Position numbers and translations under genes: made by a program. 53,253 nt of DNA from an uncultured Prevotella sp. (lineage in GTDB: Bacteria; Bacteroidota; Bacteroidia; Bacteroidales; Bacteroidaceae): assembly GCA_945873145.1 (NCBI GenBank), contig CAMCBZ010000019.1, forward strand, positions 1 through 53,253, read 5' to 3'. The notes under the pieces are model-generated. The model made no database searches, had not been told where the DNA came from, and saw only the letters and a program-made list of their open reading frames with translations. Each line of letters starts with the position of its first letter. Position 1 is the first letter of the stretch. This document shows positions 49,837 through 53,253 of the stretch, piece after piece.

Positions 49837-51603
49837 ATGAGATTTGAAGAATTAGACTTAAGCGATAATGTCCTTGACGCACTCTATGACATGCGCTTCG
49901 AGGAGTGCACGCCAGTGCAGGAGAAGTGTATCCCCGAAATCCTCAATGGCCGCGACGTGCTCGGCGTGGCACAGACCGGAACCGGCAAGACAGCAGCCTA
50001 TTTGCTGCCGATCCTTTCCAAACTCGACGACGGCGGATACCCCAACAATGCCGTCAACTGCGTCATCATGTCACCGACACGTGAGCTTGCCCAGCAGATC
50101 GACCAGGCCATGCAGGGCTTTGCCTACTACACACCGGGCGTGAGCAGCGTGGCTGTCTACGGCGGCAACGACGGCAACCGCTATGATCAGGAGCTCAAGA
50201 GCATGAAGTCGGGTGTCGACGTAGTCATCGCCACACCGGGCCGACTCATCTCTCACATCAGTCTGGGCAACGTCGATCTGAGCAAGGTGAGCTTCTTCGT
50301 ACTCGACGAGGCCGACCGTATGCTCGACATGGGATTCTCTGACGACATCATGAAAATCGCCTCGCAACTGCCCAAGACGTGCCAGACGATCATGTTCTCA
50401 GCCACCATGCCCAAGGACATTGAGAAGCTTGCACAGAGTCTGCTGAAGGATCCTGTGGAGGTGAAACTGGCTGTCAGCAAGCCTGCCGAGAAGATTCAGC
50501 AAAGCGCATACATCTGCTATGAGACGCAGAAACTGAAGATCATTGAGGACATCTTCAAGGCCGGTGACCTCAAACGCGTCATCATCTTCTCGGGCAGCAA
50601 GCAAAAGGTGAAGCACATCAACCAGGCACTCACCCGTCTGCACATCAACAGTGGTGAGATGCACTCCGACCTCGATCAGGCCGAGCGCGACGACATGATG
50701 TTCAAATTCAAGAGTGGACAGATCGACGTCTTGGTGGCTACAGACATCCTGGCCCGTGGTATCGACATAGACGACATCGCGATGGTGATCAACTACGACG
50801 TTCCCCACGATGCCGAAGACTATGTCCACCGCATTGGCCGTACGGCGCGTGCCGACCGCGACGGCGTTGCCATCACGCTCGTCAACGAAGACGATATGTA
50901 TGCTTTCCACCAGATCGAGAAGTTCCTCGACAAAGACATCAAGAAGAATCCACTGCCCGAAGGCTGTGGCGAGGGCCCGGAGTACACGATCTCCAAGCGC
51001 AACGGCAAGACGTCTGCAAAGAGCCGCCGCCGCAAAGACCGCGACAACACGGCACACAAAGACACCAAGCGGGCTAACCGCAACGCACAGAACCAGCAGG
51101 GCGCACCGGGTGAGCAGCGTGACGACCGCCGCAACAATCGCCGGCAGCACGGCAACCGCAACAATGAGGAAGCTCAGGGCAACGAGCAGAACCCGATGAC
51201 CGACAACAGAACAGAGAACGCTCAGAATCCCAACAAGGGCAACCGCAACAACCGTAACAAGGACAGACGCAACAGCGACAACCGCAATAGGGACAACCGC
51301 AACGGCGAGAACCGCAACAATGAGGCACGCAACGGCGAAGAACGTAGTGGCGAGGAACGTCAGGGCCAAGAGCGCAACCGCAACAACCGCCGACAGCGTG
51401 GACCAAAGGGTGAGGGTCGCAATCCACAAAACGGCAATGCACAGGAATACAGAAAGAAAGGCTCTCAGGGCAACAAGCCTAAGCCGAAAAACCGCCCGCA
51501 GCAGCAATCCGCTGCTCAGCCTGCCGCACAGCAGAGCAAGGGCATCGGCAGCGTGCTGCGCCATCCGCTGAAATGGCTGCGCTCGTTGGGTCGCAAGAAA
51601 TAA
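49837..51603 (+). CDS. DEAD-box RNA helicase with long Asn/Arg-rich tail
   Basis: A 588-residue helicase. The core (residues 1-375) has the Q motif (CTPVQEKCIPEIL), AQTGTGKTAAYLLP, PTRELAQQ, TPGRL, DEADRMLDMGF, SATMP and HRIGRTARADR. Residues about 385-570 are disordered, dominated by Asn, Arg, Gly and Glu with repeated NRN, DNRN and RNNE units. A short basic tail ends HPLKWLRSLGRKK. Tails of this kind bind RNA and can drive condensates. Likely a cold-adaptation or ribosome-assembly helicase of the RhlE/DeaD type. The 130 bases upstream hold an AAGGTG/CACCTT hairpin (about 49790-49804). Confidence 0.93.
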   Translation: MRFEELDLSDNVLDALYDMRFEECTPVQEKCIPEILNGRDVLGVAQTGTGKTAAYLLPILSKLDDGGYPNNAVNCVIMSPTRELAQQIDQAMQGFAYYTPGVSSVAVYGGNDGNRYDQELKSMKSGVDVVIATPGRLISHISLGNVDLSKVSFFVLDEADRMLDMGFSDDIMKIASQLPKTCQTIMFSATMPKDIEKLAQSLLKDPVEVKLAVSKPAEKIQQSAYICYETQKLKIIEDIFKAGDLKRVIIFSGSKQKVKHINQALTRLHINSGEMHSDLDQAERDDMMFKFKSGQIDVLVATDILARGIDIDDIAMVINYDVPHDAEDYVHRIGRTARADRDGVAITLVNEDDMYAFHQIEKFLDKDIKKNPLPEGCGEGPEYTISKRNGKTSAKSRRRKDRDNTAHKDTKRANRNAQNQQGAPGEQRDDRRNNRRQHGNRNNEEAQGNEQNPMTDNRTENAQNPNKGNRNNRNKDRRNSDNRNRDNRNGENRNNEARNGEERSGEERQGQERNRNNRRQRGPKGEGRNPQNGNAQEYRKKGSQGNKPKPKNRPQQQSAAQPAAQQSKGIGSVLRHPLKWLRSLGRKK

Positions 51604-51644
51604 GAGACAACAAACATCATACGATCTTATAATCATCAAAGACT

Positions 51645-53087
51645 ATGGAAAAGAAAGAAAAGGAAATCATGGGTCACCTGACCTCAGAGTGCACGACGAT
51701 CGTCGTCGGCTGCAAGGCTACAGGTGATGGATCACACATCTACGCCCGTTCCGAGGATTTCGACGCCATGCGCTGTAAGAACTGGCTGGTCTTCCCCGAC
51801 ACCGACAACGGTCCCGAGGAGTTTGTCGCTGACGATAGTGGCTTCCGCTGCCCGTTGCCGAAGAAACGTCTGGGCTACACGGCTCTGCCCGACTACCAAT
51901 ATCATCACGAGTGGGGAAGCGCAGGCTTCAACTCGCTGGGCATCGGCGAGAGCAGCACGGAGACGATCTTCAGCAGTCCCAAAGCGCTGGAGTTTGACCC
52001 ATACGTCAAGGATGGACTCGCCGAGAACTGCACCTACAACATTGTGCTGCCCTATATCCACTCTGCACGCGAGGGTGTGGAGCGTCTTGGCGCGCTGATC
52101 GAGAAATACGGTTCTGCTGAGGGCTTCGGCATCGGATTTATCGACAGCAAGGAGACATGGTATCTCGAGAACTGCTGCGGACACCGTTTCCTGGCTTGCC
52201 GTATGCCTAACGACAAGTACTTCGTGACGGGTAATCAGAGCCGTTTCCGCAAGTACGATCCCAACGACAAGGAGAACTATATCGCATCGAAGGACCTTAT
52301 CGAGTTCGCACAGGAGCACGGTCTGTATGACCCTTCCAAGGGCGAGTTCGACTTCCACGAGGCTTATTCCAAGGACGACAAAGACGATACCACCTATAAC
52401 TATCCGCGCGTATGGGGATTGCAGGGTATCTTCACGCCGGGTATGAAGCAGGATGTGACGAAGAACACGTTCCCCGTCTTTGCAGAACCCGAGAAGCCGA
52501 TCACTATCGCCCGTCTGCGCAATGCATTCCGCTTCCACTACGACGGTACGGACCACGATCCTTATCTCCACAACAATGGCAAGGAGCCCTTCCGCCCTGT
52601 GTCGATCTTCCGCACCACACAGACTCACCTCATGCAGGTACGTCCGTGGCTGCCGAAAGAGATCGGCTGCATCACCTACGTAGCCAACGGCATGGCCGAC
52701 CTCGGTGTCTTCCTGCCTATCTATCAGGGCATCTCTTCGTTCCCGAAAGCCTACAGCATTGGCGACAACCACTGTGACTCAACCTCTGCTTACTGGCGCT
52801 TCCGCAAGGTGATGACTTTGGGCATGGTCAACTACAACGCCTATGCACCACTGATCAAGGAGACCTACGCTAAGCTCGAAGCAGAGAACGATCAGCGTCA
52901 GAAAGAGTTTGAGGAGCGTTACCTCGCCATCTACAAGGAGCGTCCGATGGAAGCCCACGATATGTTGCAGGCTTTCAGCGACCAGCTCTTCAACCATGCC
53001 CTTGAGGTAGCTGACAACCTGGTCAACGAGCTCTTCACCCGCATCGCCATCGACACGCAAAAGGAATATCTGTTCCACGGTGCGTAA
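51645..53087 (+). CDS. C69-family dipeptidase
   Basis: A 480-residue peptidase of the PepD/C69 family (N-terminal nucleophile fold). ECTTIVVGCKATGDGSHIYA places the catalytic Cys near residue 15, which becomes N-terminal after removal of a short propeptide. RSEDFDAM and FGIGFIDSKETWYLENCCGH are family-typical. No signal peptide, so it is cytoplasmic. It cuts dipeptides. A second in-frame ATG at 51669 is an alternative start that also lies before the Cys. Confidence 0.92.
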   Translation: MEKKEKEIMGHLTSECTTIVVGCKATGDGSHIYARSEDFDAMRCKNWLVFPDTDNGPEEFVADDSGFRCPLPKKRLGYTALPDYQYHHEWGSAGFNSLGIGESSTETIFSSPKALEFDPYVKDGLAENCTYNIVLPYIHSAREGVERLGALIEKYGSAEGFGIGFIDSKETWYLENCCGHRFLACRMPNDKYFVTGNQSRFRKYDPNDKENYIASKDLIEFAQEHGLYDPSKGEFDFHEAYSKDDKDDTTYNYPRVWGLQGIFTPGMKQDVTKNTFPVFAEPEKPITIARLRNAFRFHYDGTDHDPYLHNNGKEPFRPVSIFRTTQTHLMQVRPWLPKEIGCITYVANGMADLGVFLPIYQGISSFPKAYSIGDNHCDSTSAYWRFRKVMTLGMVNYNAYAPLIKETYAKLEAENDQRQKEFEERYLAIYKERPMEAHDMLQAFSDQLFNHALEVADNLVNELFTRIAIDTQKEYLFHGA

Positions 53088-53105
53088 GCGCAAGCGCAAG
53101 CGAAT

Positions 53106-53154
53106 GTTGAATAATGAATGTTGAATGATGAATGATGAATGTTGAGTGATGAAT
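53106..53154. repeat. Heptamer tandem repeat, opposite orientation
   Basis: Seven units of GTTGAAT, GATGAAT or AATGAAT, the reverse complement of the unit at 40176-40240. It begins 19 bases after the peptidase stop. Confidence 0.85.
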
Positions 53155-53184
53155 AAGTCAACATCCATCAATAGATTATAAGCA

Positions 53185-53223
53185 AATACCCCAAAGCCAC
53201 CACATCGGTAGCTTTGGGGTATT
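53185..53223 (+). terminator. Terminator of the peptidase gene
   Basis: AATACCCCAAAGC/GCTTTGGGGTATT (53185-53197, 53211-53223), a 13-bp stem followed by GCTTTTC. Confidence 0.85.
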
Positions 53224-53229
53224 GCTTTT

Positions 53230-53247
53230 CTCCCCCCTTGGGGGGAG
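53230..53247. repeat. C-run/G-run palindrome at the window edge
   Basis: CTCCCCCC-TT-GGGGGGAG followed by TTAGAG. Same type as 41117-41142 and 43598-43618; probably the start of a longer dispersed repeat cut by the window end. Confidence 0.6.
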
Positions 53248-53253
53248 TTAGAG

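Noticed and set aside
50398..51639. 413-codon minus-strand frame opposite the helicase
   Set aside because: Val/Ala/Leu-rich translation results from the Asn/Arg-rich tail read backwards.

Overview
The window comes from a member of the Bacteroidota, most likely the Prevotellaceae. The evidence is TAnnTTTG -7 promoter boxes preceded by TTG about 20 bases upstream, an absence of Shine-Dalgarno sites, a PorW/PorX pair of the type IX secretion system, a Bacteroidota-type serine palmitoyltransferase, DUF2723 and long NagB-PIG-L proteins, and an IntDOT-type integrase lacking the first catalytic Arg. The family assignment is inference; no rRNA gene is present.

Positions 1 to about 9170 are an AT-richer integrated mobile element, cut off by the left edge of the window. 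It carries short unrecognised genes (83-1708), a Panacea-type toxin-antitoxin candidate (1868-2829), a gene-free structured and AT-rich stretch (2830-3653), a run of seven small genes (3654-6281), a ParA/ribbon-helix-helix partition pair (6325-7459, minus), a short highly folded transcript that can encode a 31-residue membrane peptide (7602-7885), and a tyrosine recombinase (7883-9004, minus) beside the 3' end of tRNA-Lys. The most unusual signal is a family of RNA leader hairpins directly in front of most of the small genes. Class A has loop CYAACCA and upstream AAGGWWAC. Class B has an 11-base loop ending near ACGGTTAA, preceded by GCCCT. The stems differ between copies but stay paired while the loops are conserved, so the element appears to use a common post-transcriptional control device.

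The chromosome starts at the two tRNA genes (9173-9336). 9512-18382 holds a metalloproteinase lipoprotein, aroA, PorW, PorX and QueG. 18438-23514 holds NagB, a NagB-like/PIG-L fusion with a degraded deaminase site, and a LytS/LytTR two-component pair. The promoter before the pair and a second promoter at 24374-24443 share the same direct-repeat architecture and probably form a small regulon. 23599-24228 holds an intact antitoxin with a broken PIN toxin.

24644-36793 is mostly minus strand: sugar transporter, YaaA, polysaccharide deacetylase, DUF2723 glycosyltransferase, a MORN-like exported protein, GH25 lysozyme, a TonB-domain protein, an AI-2E-family transporter and thymidine kinase. 36895-40950 is plus strand (rsmI, coiled-coil lipoprotein, tadA, yraN, birA, pyrH).

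41152-43551 holds divergent serine palmitoyltransferase and a diacylglycerol/sphingosine-kinase-like gene, pointing to sphingolipid synthesis. The window ends with trmN6, lon, tgt, an LptF/G permease, a DEAD-box RNA helicase with a long Asn/Arg-rich tail, and a C69 dipeptidase. Intergenic repeats (heptamers, a 23-bp tandem array, C-run/G-run palindromes and a three-armed palindrome) lie between chromosomal genes.
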